Assembly (NCBI RefSeq): GCF_003315485.1
Contig: NZ_QNSE01000016.1
Coordinates: 1-64,000 of the forward strand
From: Marinomonas rhizomae
GTDB lineage: Bacteria; Pseudomonadota; Gammaproteobacteria; Pseudomonadales; Marinomonadaceae
Length of the DNA: 64,000 nucleotides
Reading direction: 5' to 3'
Shown: piece by piece, positions 38,000 through 46,278 of the stretch
How the letters are laid out: each line of letters opens with the position of its first letter
Position numbering within the stretch: the first letter of the stretch is position 1
Program-made: the position numbers and the translations under genes
The notes under the pieces: model-generated
Seen by the model: only the letters and a program-made list of their open reading frames with translations
What the model was told of the DNA's origin: nothing
Database searches by the model: none

Positions 38000-38979
38000 C
38001 CACATCCGACGTTAGAATTCCTGTACATATTCTCACTGGTTTTCTCGGCAGTGGCAAAACAACACTACTACGAGAATATCTACAACACGATGATACGTCT
38101 CAAACGGCACTCATCATCAACGAAGTCGGCGATATTGGAATAGATCATCATTTAACTCAACACTTAGATGGCGGAACCGTGCTTCTAGAAAATGGCTGCT
38201 TATGTTGCCAAGTACGAGAAGACCTTAAACAGACACTATTGAACTTGCTATCCAACGACATCAATCACTCTCTTCGCCAAATCATTATAGAAACCACAGG
38301 CTTAGCCAACCCTTCCCCTATATTGTCCACCCTCTTCCACGATAATGAGCTAGCCAGCAAGGTACGTAAGGGTAAAATCATCGCGACTATTGATACTCTG
38401 GAAAGCGTAAAAAACGTCGAAGACATCACAGAATGGAGTAATCAGGTAAGCAGTGCAGACACTCTGATTTTTACCAAAGCAGATGAAAGTTCAGAGGAAA
38501 ATTGCTCTTTGCTAAAAGAAAAATGCCGAACAATTAATCCTTTCGCGGATCATTTTATAAAAGCAACATCAGAGAACACCTTAAGACTCGCCCTTAATAC
38601 TCCACTCAATTCCATGCTGTTTTTACCTTTTTCAACAAAAGGCACAGGAAAACCAGCCCTAAAACAAACGAGTCACAGCGAGATTCACACACAAGCTATT
38701 TTGGTGGGGAGCGTGAACTGGCAGCGTTTCTCTATTTGGCTTTCTATGTTGCTCTATCGCTATAATGATCAGATACTTAGAGTTAAAGGCCTATTACTTG
38801 ATGCAAATACAGGAAACTATGTTTTACTCAATGCAGTCAGAAAAGTATTAGCACCGCTTGAAATACTCGACAAAGAATCACTCAGCTCCGCTAAATTAGG
38901 GCTTGTTTTTATTACCCGAGACATTGACCCAGAAGATATCACTCGTTCCTTTAATGCATTCGAGATATCGCTAAACTAA
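37996..38979 (+). CDS. CobW/COG0523 family metallochaperone GTPase
   Basis: This 327-residue G3E-family GTPase has a P-loop TGFLGSGKTT (residues 14-23) and the metal-binding C-x-C-C in ENGCLCCQVRED. Switch and Walker B fall around IIIETTGLANP, TKAD is the base-specificity motif, and a shorter C-terminal CobW domain follows (ILRVKGLL). Members deliver metals such as zinc, cobalt or iron to target enzymes. The metal-dependent deacetylase-fold hydrolase upstream is a plausible client. The gene overlaps the small Cys protein gene by four bases. Confidence 0.9.
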   Translation: MTTSDVRIPVHILTGFLGSGKTTLLREYLQHDDTSQTALIINEVGDIGIDHHLTQHLDGGTVLLENGCLCCQVREDLKQTLLNLLSNDINHSLRQIIIETTGLANPSPILSTLFHDNELASKVRKGKIIATIDTLESVKNVEDITEWSNQVSSADTLIFTKADESSEENCSLLKEKCRTINPFADHFIKATSENTLRLALNTPLNSMLFLPFSTKGTGKPALKQTSHSEIHTQAILVGSVNWQRFSIWLSMLLYRYNDQILRVKGLLLDANTGNYVLLNAVRKVLAPLEILDKESLSSAKLGLVFITRDIDPEDITRSFNAFEISLN

Positions 38980-38998
38980 GACCACACAGAGAGATATC

Positions 38999-40180
38999 AT
39001 GCCAACAGGAAAAACCACACTTCGAGTTTTAGGAACGTCTGTTACCTTGATCGACAAGATCCGGGAACAAGCACAAAAAGACCTCAACATTGACATTGAA
39101 TTTATCGTACGAAGTGTGCAAGACGCCCAACGAATCGCTGTGATGCAACCCGAAAGCTATGACATTTACGATCAGTGGTTCCACAATGTCGACTTTGTTT
39201 GGCCCGCTCAGTCTATACAGCCTATAGACGTTGATAGAATAGACCAGTGGGACCTCGTCAACTCGCTCCCTAAAACCGGACGAGTTTTGCCATCGCAACC
39301 CTTAGCACAAGGGTCAGAACCCTCGGGAAGATTATATGTTCAACATGACGGCTCGCTAGGCTCAACCCCCAGTAAACAAATTAGCATGCTGCCGCTCGCC
39401 CACAACGTGGACAGCTTTGCTTATAACGAAGCATTACTTCCTCCTGAACTTCGGGAACAAGAAGAAAGCTGGCAATGGCTGCTCGCTCCGCAAATGAAAG
39501 GAAAGGCGGCTTTTCAAAATGATGCGGCAATGGGGACTATTGATGCCGCCATTGCTATCAACGCATCAGGCTTAGCCGAGTTTAAAGACCCCTCTAATTT
39601 GGCTTTAGCAGAAATTGATTTACTCATTCACATACTAAAAACGAAAAGAGACGCAGGTCAATTCGTTGAGTTTTGGAAAGATCATGACCAATCGATTAAA
39701 TTACTTAAATCCAAACGCTCTTACATCCAAAGCATTTGGGCACCGATTTATTACCGCAACCACTGCAACATCGCAGGTTTCAAGATGGCCAGCCCAAAAG
39801 AAGGTTATCGGGCATGGTGTGGCGGACTATCGGTTTCTAAATGCGCAACAGGACATAAATTAGACGACGTATATAAATACCTAAACTGGTGGCTCTCTGG
39901 TTGGCCAGGTTCTGTCATTGCAAGACAAGGCTATTACATCTCAAATACTGACAGTGTCAAAAACTATTTATCCGAAGAAGAGTGGCAGTTTTGGTATGAA
40001 GGAAAACCAGCCCTTAAAGACCTAAATGGTATAGATGATCAACCTCTCATCCCCAAAGGCAGCAAACGCTCAGGAGGCAGTTATGAACAACGCATGTCAA
40101 ATATTGCTGTCTGGAACTCCGTCATGGACGAACATAATTATCTAGTACGAAAATGGCGAGAACTTACAAAAGACGAATAA
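38999..40180 (+). CDS. PotD/PotF-like solute-binding protein lacking an export signal
   Basis: This 393-residue protein has the fold signature of spermidine/putrescine-type periplasmic binding proteins (TLRVLGTSVTLI, YDIYDQWFHNVDFVW, LPLAHNVDSFAYNEALL, KYLNWWLSGWPGSVIARQGYY). It has no signal peptide: it begins MPTGKTTLRVLG, with an ATG behind a fair ribosome-binding site. No ABC permease or ATPase gene is nearby. It may be a cytoplasmic ligand-binding or enzyme-like protein that kept the fold. It is the last gene of the operon, 19 bases after cobW. Confidence 0.75.
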   Translation: MPTGKTTLRVLGTSVTLIDKIREQAQKDLNIDIEFIVRSVQDAQRIAVMQPESYDIYDQWFHNVDFVWPAQSIQPIDVDRIDQWDLVNSLPKTGRVLPSQPLAQGSEPSGRLYVQHDGSLGSTPSKQISMLPLAHNVDSFAYNEALLPPELREQEESWQWLLAPQMKGKAAFQNDAAMGTIDAAIAINASGLAEFKDPSNLALAEIDLLIHILKTKRDAGQFVEFWKDHDQSIKLLKSKRSYIQSIWAPIYYRNHCNIAGFKMASPKEGYRAWCGGLSVSKCATGHKLDDVYKYLNWWLSGWPGSVIARQGYYISNTDSVKNYLSEEEWQFWYEGKPALKDLNGIDDQPLIPKGSKRSGGSYEQRMSNIAVWNSVMDEHNYLVRKWRELTKDE

Positions 40181-40189
40181 TAATATCCT

Positions 40190-40229
40190 CCCTTGCGCAT
40201 CGGAAGGCCAAAACCGCTTTACGCAAGGG
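40190..40229. terminator. Inverted repeat between convergent genes
   Basis: CCCTTGCG (40190-40197) and CGCAAGGG (40222-40229) form an eight-pair stem with a long loop between the binding-protein gene and the GntR gene. There is no clear U-tract. Confidence 0.4.
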
Positions 40230-40247
40230 CTCACCAATAATAGCACC

Positions 40248-41222
40248 CTATACTTTAACCAAATAACGAGGTAGTTCAGGATCAGGCAAAACAGAGACGA
40301 CTTTTAATCGTTGCAACGAGCGTTTTTGTGCATTCAGTAAATGCCCTTTCAAACTGTCTGCTGCCGCTTTTATGTTATCTTGCAACAACAACTCTAAGAC
40401 TAATTTATGCTCTTTTAACGCGGCCACATCCATGGACAAGTTCAAGCTTGAAAAAAACACCTTATTCAAAACAACAGAACTTCGACAATGATTTAGTACA
40501 TCTAGCAATTTAGCGTTATCAATATTTTTAAGCAGTACCCCATGAAGAAAATCTTCCACTAATGCAATATCCTCAATAGACATGTCTTGTCCATTAAGCA
40601 TTTCCTCATGTTTAGCAATCATCGTTGAAATAAGTAATTTATCCACGAATGGTGACGACACGATAAGGGCAGAAGGCTCTAAATAGGCTCTTATTTCATA
40701 ATCATCTTTGATTTGTCGCGCGGTCAGCGGCCCTGCCAACCAAGAAGAGTAAGGTTCCTTTTCAACCACCCCTCGATCACGTAAACGCAATAAAGCTTCG
40801 CGGATCACCATTTTACTGACACCATAGTGTTCAGCGGCACGCCCTTCTTCCACTTTATAATGACCAAACACCATACAAGTGGAGATTTGTTCGAACAAAT
40901 CCTCAAAAATCTTTTCGCTTAAATTGCGATTATCAACTTCCTGGTCAGACTCCAGCCCTAAATCATTTTTATTGACAGCTCGTCGAATCGGCTCAATATT
41001 GCTTGTTTCAGTATTTCCAACAATGAAACCACGTCCATCAAAACGGCTAATCCTCCCCTTTTCACTTAATAATGTAAGTGCTTTACGTACAGGTACGCGA
41101 CTTGTGCCAAACAACTCACCTAGCGGACCTTCTAAAAGCACCACTCCTTGGGAAAGTAAGCCAGACTGAATCGCGTCATCCAGAACCTGATAAATTAATT
41201 CGTACCGAAGTTTTCCTTTCAA
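40248..41222 (-). CDS. GntR family regulator with two DNA-binding domains
   Basis: This 324-residue protein appears to hold two GntR winged-helix domains. The first, about residues 5-68, reads LLEGPLGELFGTSRVPVRKALTLLSEKGRI. The second, about residues 100-165, reads VEEGRAAEHYGVSKMVIREALLRLRDRGVV. An FCD-type all-helical effector domain follows (IRAYLEPSALIV onward). Ordinary FadR-subfamily members are about 220-250 residues with one such domain. It is convergent with the amidase operon and is its likely regulator. Two heads would let it bind an extended or double operator. Confidence 0.85.
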   Translation of the reverse strand: MKGKLRYELIYQVLDDAIQSGLLSQGVVLLEGPLGELFGTSRVPVRKALTLLSEKGRISRFDGRGFIVGNTETSNIEPIRRAVNKNDLGLESDQEVDNRNLSEKIFEDLFEQISTCMVFGHYKVEEGRAAEHYGVSKMVIREALLRLRDRGVVEKEPYSSWLAGPLTARQIKDDYEIRAYLEPSALIVSSPFVDKLLISTMIAKHEEMLNGQDMSIEDIALVEDFLHGVLLKNIDNAKLLDVLNHCRSSVVLNKVFFSSLNLSMDVAALKEHKLVLELLLQDNIKAAADSLKGHLLNAQKRSLQRLKVVSVLPDPELPRYLVKV

Positions 41223-41316
41223 ATCAATACTCTCAAAAACGTTTTAAGCATAACAATACTATATTAAGGCCTATTTAACTGAGGAAATAATTCCAAAGAA
41301 CTTTTCTATAAAATGA

Positions 41317-42501
41317 TTAAACATACTTCCCTGCACAAAAGCCACTCGCCCACGCCCATTGGAAATTATAACCACCAAGCCAGCCGGTAACGTCGAGTAC
41401 TTCACCTATAAAGTAGAGTCCTTTTTGTTTTTGCGATTCGAAAGTTTTCGACGACACTTCATTTGTATTCACACCACCTAGAGTCACTTCTGCAGTACGA
41501 TAACCTTCGGTTCCATTAGGAGCGATGTCAAAGTTGGCAAGATAATGAAACAGGCTGTCGATTTGATCGTTGGATGTTTGTGCGCTTCGCTCGGTTAACC
41601 AAGGGAATTCTATTTTAATTAGCTCTACCAATCGCTTTGGTAATAAATTTGATAAGAAGCCTTCATAGCTTTTTTTCGGAGTGCTGCGACGAACGTCAAG
41701 TAAGTCGTCTAATGACAAGGTTGGGGCGATATTTATAGCAAGCGCTTCGCCCGGCTGCCAAAAATTGGTAATTTGTAAAATAGATGGACCACTGACACCT
41801 CGATGGGTAAACAACATTGGTTCTTGGAATGTGACGTCATTTGCGGTTGCAGAAACCTCGCAAGCAATACCTGACAATTCAGCTAGCTGTGCTTTTCGAT
41901 CTGGCTGTATTGTAATAGGAACCAAGCTAGCACGAGTAGGTAAAATACCGTGCCCAACTTGTTTAGCAATTTCGTAACCAAAGCCTGTTGCGCCCATGGT
42001 TGGAATCGACAACCCGCCTGTGGCAACTACGAGGGATTCACAAGCAAAGTCCCCTTGGTTAGTTTTAACTACAGTCTGCCCGTCTTGAAAATCAATATGA
42101 TGAATTTTAGTGTTTAACTTTAATTCTGCGCCAGACCATTCAAGCTCTGTCAGCAATATATCGAGCAAGTCTTTTGCCGAATGTTCACAAAATAATTGCC
42201 CCGGTGTTTTCTCGACATAATCCAGACCGTGACGATCCACTAGATCAACAAAGTCTTGCGACGAAAAACGACGTAATGCAGAGATGCAAAAATGTGGATT
42301 GTCAGATAGAAAATGTTTAGGGGCGGCATCCATGTTAGTAAAGTTACAGCGACCTCCACCAGACATCAGAATTTTCTTACCTGCTTTATTTGAGTGATCT
42401 AACACCACCACGCTCTTACCTCGGTAGCCTGCTGTTGCAGCACACATTAAACCAGACGCTCCAGCACCAATTACGATCACATCAACTTTATCCACAACCA
42501 T
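41317..42501 (-). CDS. NAD(P)/FAD-dependent oxidoreductase, HI0933/YhiN family
   Basis: This 394-residue flavoprotein has an N-terminal dinucleotide motif VIVIGAGASGLMCAATAG, the family hallmark KKILMSGGGRCNFTN, and a C-terminal FAD segment GLYFIGEVLDVTGWLGGYNFQWAWASG. I start at the ATG at 42501 behind GTGGGG; a TTG at 42588 would add 29 residues not seen in the family. The reaction of this family is unknown. It stands alone between the GntR gene and the SOS-box gene. Confidence 0.9.
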   Translation of the reverse strand: MVVDKVDVIVIGAGASGLMCAATAGYRGKSVVVLDHSNKAGKKILMSGGGRCNFTNMDAAPKHFLSDNPHFCISALRRFSSQDFVDLVDRHGLDYVEKTPGQLFCEHSAKDLLDILLTELEWSGAELKLNTKIHHIDFQDGQTVVKTNQGDFACESLVVATGGLSIPTMGATGFGYEIAKQVGHGILPTRASLVPITIQPDRKAQLAELSGIACEVSATANDVTFQEPMLFTHRGVSGPSILQITNFWQPGEALAINIAPTLSLDDLLDVRRSTPKKSYEGFLSNLLPKRLVELIKIEFPWLTERSAQTSNDQIDSLFHYLANFDIAPNGTEGYRTAEVTLGGVNTNEVSSKTFESQKQKGLYFIGEVLDVTGWLGGYNFQWAWASGFCAGKYV

Positions 42502-42782
42502 CCCCACTACTTTAATTATGGCTGCATTATAGTGTCTAAGACATTTATTACCATCGAATCCAGTGAGTTTTGTTTCAAATACATACAAAAACCGAATCGA
42601 AAAATCTTGTCCACAGAAACCGTTAAGAAGGCTGTGGGAATCACAAAAAAAACTTTATTTTTCAATCAACTAAATAAAATCAAACATTATTTTAAATATT
42701 TTGAATATTCATAATTCAGGTCAAGTTTAATAATTTTCCTAAAAAAGCAAACTTTTTTTGGAAAAGACTCTATACAAAATAA

Positions 42783-42816
42783 CTGTTTGAATATACAGTA
42801 CTGTATAAATAAACAG
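42783..42816. promoter_or_regulatory. Two adjacent LexA (SOS) boxes
   Basis: Box 1, CTGTTTGAATATACAG (42783-42798), and box 2, CTGTATAAATAAACAG (42801-42816), both fit CTGT-N8-ACAG. With flanks, box 2 matches 18 of 20 positions of the E. coli consensus TACTGTATATATATACAGTA and box 1 matches 16. Box 2 ends 24 bases before the ATG of the next gene. Tandem boxes are typical of tightly repressed SOS genes. Confidence 0.85.
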
Positions 42817-42840
42817 TAAAGATATTTTAAGGATACGGAT

Positions 42841-43416
42841 ATGATCAAGCTATTAACCCCTATTCATAAAGTGGCACTTCTGGGTGTTATCGCCTTGGCT
42901 TTGTATGCACCAGCAAAAGATCTTATTGAGATTGCACAAACACATTTTGCAAAAGAAACGATTCATATTATTGACGCCTCTTTTGGCACGAATATGCCGT
43001 GGCAAGAATCAAACTCTTCATATGTCAAAGTGAATCAAAATGCACAAACAAGCTTAGCCCGCTCTCAAATTATCTACACAAAATTACGCTTCACCAATCC
43101 AACATCTGAGCCACAAACTTACCGTAAAATTTGGTTAAACTTCTCTCACGCTAATGGCGATCAGGAATACACAACAGATTACACCTTATACAACACAGAA
43201 ACACGTCAGCGTCTGATTGGACAATCTGTTCAATTGGGAGCAAATAGTAGTGTGGATGTGGTTGCGGCTTATCGATTCATTCCTAGTTATAAGAATAAAT
43301 CGCCTATTAGCATGAGTGTTTCTTGGGAAGGTCAAAACCTTCTAAGAGATAGAGCTTGTGAATATGACCTAAACAATACAGCAGGTAATACCTTTCAATA
43401 TCAGTGTGGAAATTAA
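42841..43416 (+). CDS. Unknown membrane-anchored protein under tandem LexA boxes
   Basis: This 191-residue protein has one N-terminal hydrophobic segment (about residues 11-25, VALLGVIALALYAPA), either a signal anchor or an uncleaved export signal. A beta-rich extracytoplasmic domain follows (IIYTKLRFTNPTSEPQTYRKIWLNF, QLGANSSVDVVAAYRF), with two Cys near the C-terminus that could form a disulfide. It looks like an immunoglobulin-like or DUF4352-like sandwich; I do not recognise the family. The two LexA boxes upstream imply DNA-damage induction. A cell-division or envelope role during SOS would be in keeping but is not shown. A 13-pair hairpin covers its stop codon. Confidence 0.75.
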   Translation: MIKLLTPIHKVALLGVIALALYAPAKDLIEIAQTHFAKETIHIIDASFGTNMPWQESNSSYVKVNQNAQTSLARSQIIYTKLRFTNPTSEPQTYRKIWLNFSHANGDQEYTTDYTLYNTETRQRLIGQSVQLGANSSVDVVAAYRFIPSYKNKSPISMSVSWEGQNLLRDRACEYDLNNTAGNTFQYQCGN

Positions 43417-43431
43417 ATCACACTGATATTG
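43396..43431 (+). terminator. 13-pair hairpin over the stop of the SOS-box gene
   Basis: CAATATCAGTGTG (43396-43408) pairs perfectly with CACACTGATATTG (43419-43431); the TAA stop is in the ten-base loop. No U-tract follows. It may end or stabilise the transcript and separates it from the iron operon. Confidence 0.5.
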
Positions 43432-43455
43432 TAAAAAATGAGCAAATACATCCAT

Positions 43456-43470
43456 TGATAATCGTTTTCA
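43456..43470. promoter_or_regulatory. Candidate Fur box
   Basis: TGATAATCGTTTTCA matches 13 of 15 positions of the 7-1-7 Fur consensus TGATAATnATTATCA. It lies 44 bases before the imelysin start, in a locus known from other bacteria to be iron regulated. Confidence 0.6.
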
Positions 43471-43514
43471 TTTCTAATATTATGCTTGCACAAAATAATA
43501 TTGGAGCTTCAGAC

Positions 43515-44810
43515 ATGAAACGATTGTTAACACCCATCGCAATATGCGTGACAGGCGCATTACTTACAGCTTGCGGACCCGCTAACGTAAAACAAGAATC
43601 AAATGCTATTACAGCAAGTTCCGTTGTCGTCCATTATGCTGATATTGCAGAAGCTGTTTACGGCGATTCTTTAATAACAGCGAAAGCACTTCGCTCCTCT
43701 ATTGATACCTTCCTAGCGAACCCAACTGAAGCAAACTTGAAAGCCGCTCGCGTAGCGTGGATTGCTGCTCGTGTTCCTTACCAACAAAGTGAAGTGTATC
43801 GCTTTGGTAACCCAATCGTGGATGAATGGGAAGGTAAAGTTAACGCTTGGCCATTAGATGAAGGCTTAATCGATTATGTTGCAGTTGACAGCTATGGCAC
43901 AGAATCCGATCTAAACCCTCTTTATGCTGCAAATGTTATCGCTTCAACAAGCTTAACAATTGGTGGCGTAAAAGTAGATACAACCGATATTACTCCTGAA
44001 CTGATTGCTGACAGTCTTCAAGAAGCCGATGGCGTAGAAGCTAACGTTGCCAGTGGCTACCATGCAATTGAGTTTTTATTATGGGGACAAGACCTAAACG
44101 GCACCAACCCTGGCGCAGGTGAACGCTCTGCTACAGACTTCGACCTAAATAATTGTACAAACGGTAATTGTGATCGTCGCCGTGACTATTTAGCAGCCGC
44201 TACTGATTTGCTCATTTCTGATTTAGAAGAAATGGCAAATAACTGGAAGCAAGGTGGCGCTGCACGTACGGCACTATTAGAACAATCACCAGAGCAAGGT
44301 CTTTCCACTATTCTTACAGGTATGGGAAGCTTAGCGTACGGTGAACTAGGCGGCGAAAGAACCAAACTTGGCTTAATGCTGCACGATCCAGAAGAAGAGC
44401 ATGACTGTTTCTCTGATAATACCCATTGGTCACATTACTATGACGCCAAAGGCATCAAAAATGCATACCTAGGTGAATACAAGCGTGTTGATGGTAGCTG
44501 GGTAAAAGGCGCATCTCTATCTAATCTAGTAGCAAAGCAAAACCCACAGCTAGATTCAGAAATGAAACAGAAGCTTAACAAAACTGAAGACGCCGCTCAG
44601 GCTATGGTAGATGCCGCAGAAAAAGGTCAAACTTTTGATGTTCTAATTGCCATGAATAACACAAAAGGTAACCAGCTAGTACAAACTTTTGTTGATTCAT
44701 TGGTAAACGAAACGCGTACCACTGAAGAAGTCATTCATGAGCTAAATCTTGAAGGCATTGCTCTTGAAGGGTCCGATAGTTTGGATAACCCAAGCGCAGT
44801 ATTTGAATAG
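43515..44810 (+). CDS. Imelysin-family iron-regulated lipoprotein (IrpA/M75-like)
   Basis: This 431-residue lipoprotein has a lipobox LLTAC near residue 19. I use the ATG at 43515 behind GGAG; an in-frame ATG at 43404 would add a tail spanning the Fur box. The imelysin motif GxHxxE is present in SGYHAIEFLLWGQDLNG, and the helical halves end with ELGGERTKLGLMLHDPEEEHDCFSDNTH. Imelysins bind iron or haem in the periplasm or outer membrane, and their peptidase activity is doubted. It is the first gene of a four-gene iron locus. Confidence 0.9.
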   Translation: MKRLLTPIAICVTGALLTACGPANVKQESNAITASSVVVHYADIAEAVYGDSLITAKALRSSIDTFLANPTEANLKAARVAWIAARVPYQQSEVYRFGNPIVDEWEGKVNAWPLDEGLIDYVAVDSYGTESDLNPLYAANVIASTSLTIGGVKVDTTDITPELIADSLQEADGVEANVASGYHAIEFLLWGQDLNGTNPGAGERSATDFDLNNCTNGNCDRRRDYLAAATDLLISDLEEMANNWKQGGAARTALLEQSPEQGLSTILTGMGSLAYGELGGERTKLGLMLHDPEEEHDCFSDNTHWSHYYDAKGIKNAYLGEYKRVDGSWVKGASLSNLVAKQNPQLDSEMKQKLNKTEDAAQAMVDAAEKGQTFDVLIAMNNTKGNQLVQTFVDSLVNETRTTEEVIHELNLEGIALEGSDSLDNPSAVFE

Positions 44811-44898
44811 AACAGAGTAATCTGCCACCTATAATAAACAACAAATGAGATACCAAGGAAGATGTGTCATTTAGTCAGTTAATGGTATTTGTCTATTT

Positions 44899-46278
44899 AT
44901 GACTGCAAATGTAAAAAATGGTATTTTTTTAGTAGCTGGCGTTTACGCCAGCTTTTTTTGTTTTCAGAACAAAGCTATTGCCAGTGATTATTCAAGCCCC
45001 CTTCCCGGTATCAAGATTGAAGAGAAGTTCGATTTTTATATTGGTGAAGGTGTTTTTCAAAAATTTTGGGTACCTGCACCCTCTTCAACCACGGCCAGTG
45101 ATGGTCTTGGTCCACTATTTAATACTCGCTCCTGCAATAATTGCCATGTCAATAATGGGCGAGGACATGCTCCGGAAGCGAATGTAAGTGGCGTGTCCGT
45201 CCCTTCTTTTTTAATTAGACTAGGAAAGTCTTATCCTGCTTACAACAATAAGACGAATAAAATTTACCCACACATTGGCGACAAACGCTATGGCCATCAG
45301 CTGCAAGGTCAAAGCTCTCCTGGAATTTCGCCTGAAGGTGATTATTACCTCACTTACAGCACAAAGATTGAAACACTAAAAGATGGCACTAAGATCGAAC
45401 TAAGAAAACCCAACCTCCATTGGAATACGCTTCATTATGGCGATTTCGAATCAAGCACTGGCTTTTCTATGCTTGTGTCGCCAGCTTTAGTTGGAATGGG
45501 TTTATTGGATAACATTCCAGACAAAACGATTATTTCTGCTGCCGACCCGGATGATAAAAACAAGGATGGCATTAGCGGCCGTGTAAGCTGGGTGTTCAGC
45601 GGGAAAGAAAGAGCGATTGGACGATTTGGCTATAAGGCATCCGCCACAAGTGTCAGCGCTCAAAACCAATCAGCTTTTAATACAGATTTAGGCTTATCAA
45701 CCCCCCTCAATACTAACCCATCAGGCGATTGCACCGAGTTTCAGCACGATTGCATGCAAAGCCCAAATGGAAATAGCCCACACCTAGATCATTTAGAAGT
45801 TGATAAACAACAAGCAAGATTGGTCGACCTTTTTGTCTCATTGTCTTCGCCTCCGGCAATGCGTAATCTAACCAGCAGCACTTTTTTAGAGGGTAAACGC
45901 TTGTTTGAAGATGGCAGCTGTGCGAGTTGCCACACTCCTAAAATGAAGACTGGGAGTCATTCAAATTTCGCAGCATTAAACAATCGCACTTTTTACCCTT
46001 TTACGGATATGCTACTACACGATATGGGGCCAGAGCTTGCTAGTGGATTCCCCAGCTTTTCGGCCAGTCCTAGTGAATGGCGAACAGCACCTCTTTGGGG
46101 GATAGGCTTATCTGAAAAAACTTCAGGCCGCGTTAGCTTTCTGCATGATGGCCGGGCTCAAACTATTGAAGAAGCCATTCTCTGGCATGGCGGCGAAGCC
46201 AAACGCAGCCAAAAATATTACAAGAACCTTAACAAAGAACAACGCAAGAAACTCATCTACTTTTTGGAGTCGCTGTAA
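44899..46278 (+). CDS. Di-haem thiol oxidoreductase-like protein (DUF1111)
   Basis: This 459-residue exported c-type cytochrome has an N-terminal signal (residues 1-29, ending AIAS) and two haem-attachment motifs: CNNCH about residue 78 and CASCH about residue 345. Distal Met and His candidates lie in FLHDGRAQTIEEAILWHGGEA. The DUF1111 family is related to MauG and di-haem peroxidases and regularly sits with imelysins, perhaps changing the redox state of iron. Its stop overlaps the next gene's start (TAATG). Confidence 0.9.
   Translation: MTANVKNGIFLVAGVYASFFCFQNKAIASDYSSPLPGIKIEEKFDFYIGEGVFQKFWVPAPSSTTASDGLGPLFNTRSCNNCHVNNGRGHAPEANVSGVSVPSFLIRLGKSYPAYNNKTNKIYPHIGDKRYGHQLQGQSSPGISPEGDYYLTYSTKIETLKDGTKIELRKPNLHWNTLHYGDFESSTGFSMLVSPALVGMGLLDNIPDKTIISAADPDDKNKDGISGRVSWVFSGKERAIGRFGYKASATSVSAQNQSAFNTDLGLSTPLNTNPSGDCTEFQHDCMQSPNGNSPHLDHLEVDKQQARLVDLFVSLSSPPAMRNLTSSTFLEGKRLFEDGSCASCHTPKMKTGSHSNFAALNNRTFYPFTDMLLHDMGPELASGFPSFSASPSEWRTAPLWGIGLSEKTSGRVSFLHDGRAQTIEEAILWHGGEAKRSQKYYKNLNKEQRKKLIYFLESL

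Noticed and set aside
43404..43514. N-terminal extension of the first imelysin
   Set aside because: It would cover the Fur box and hide the lipoprotein signal; the ATG at 43515 has GGAG and a normal lipobox.
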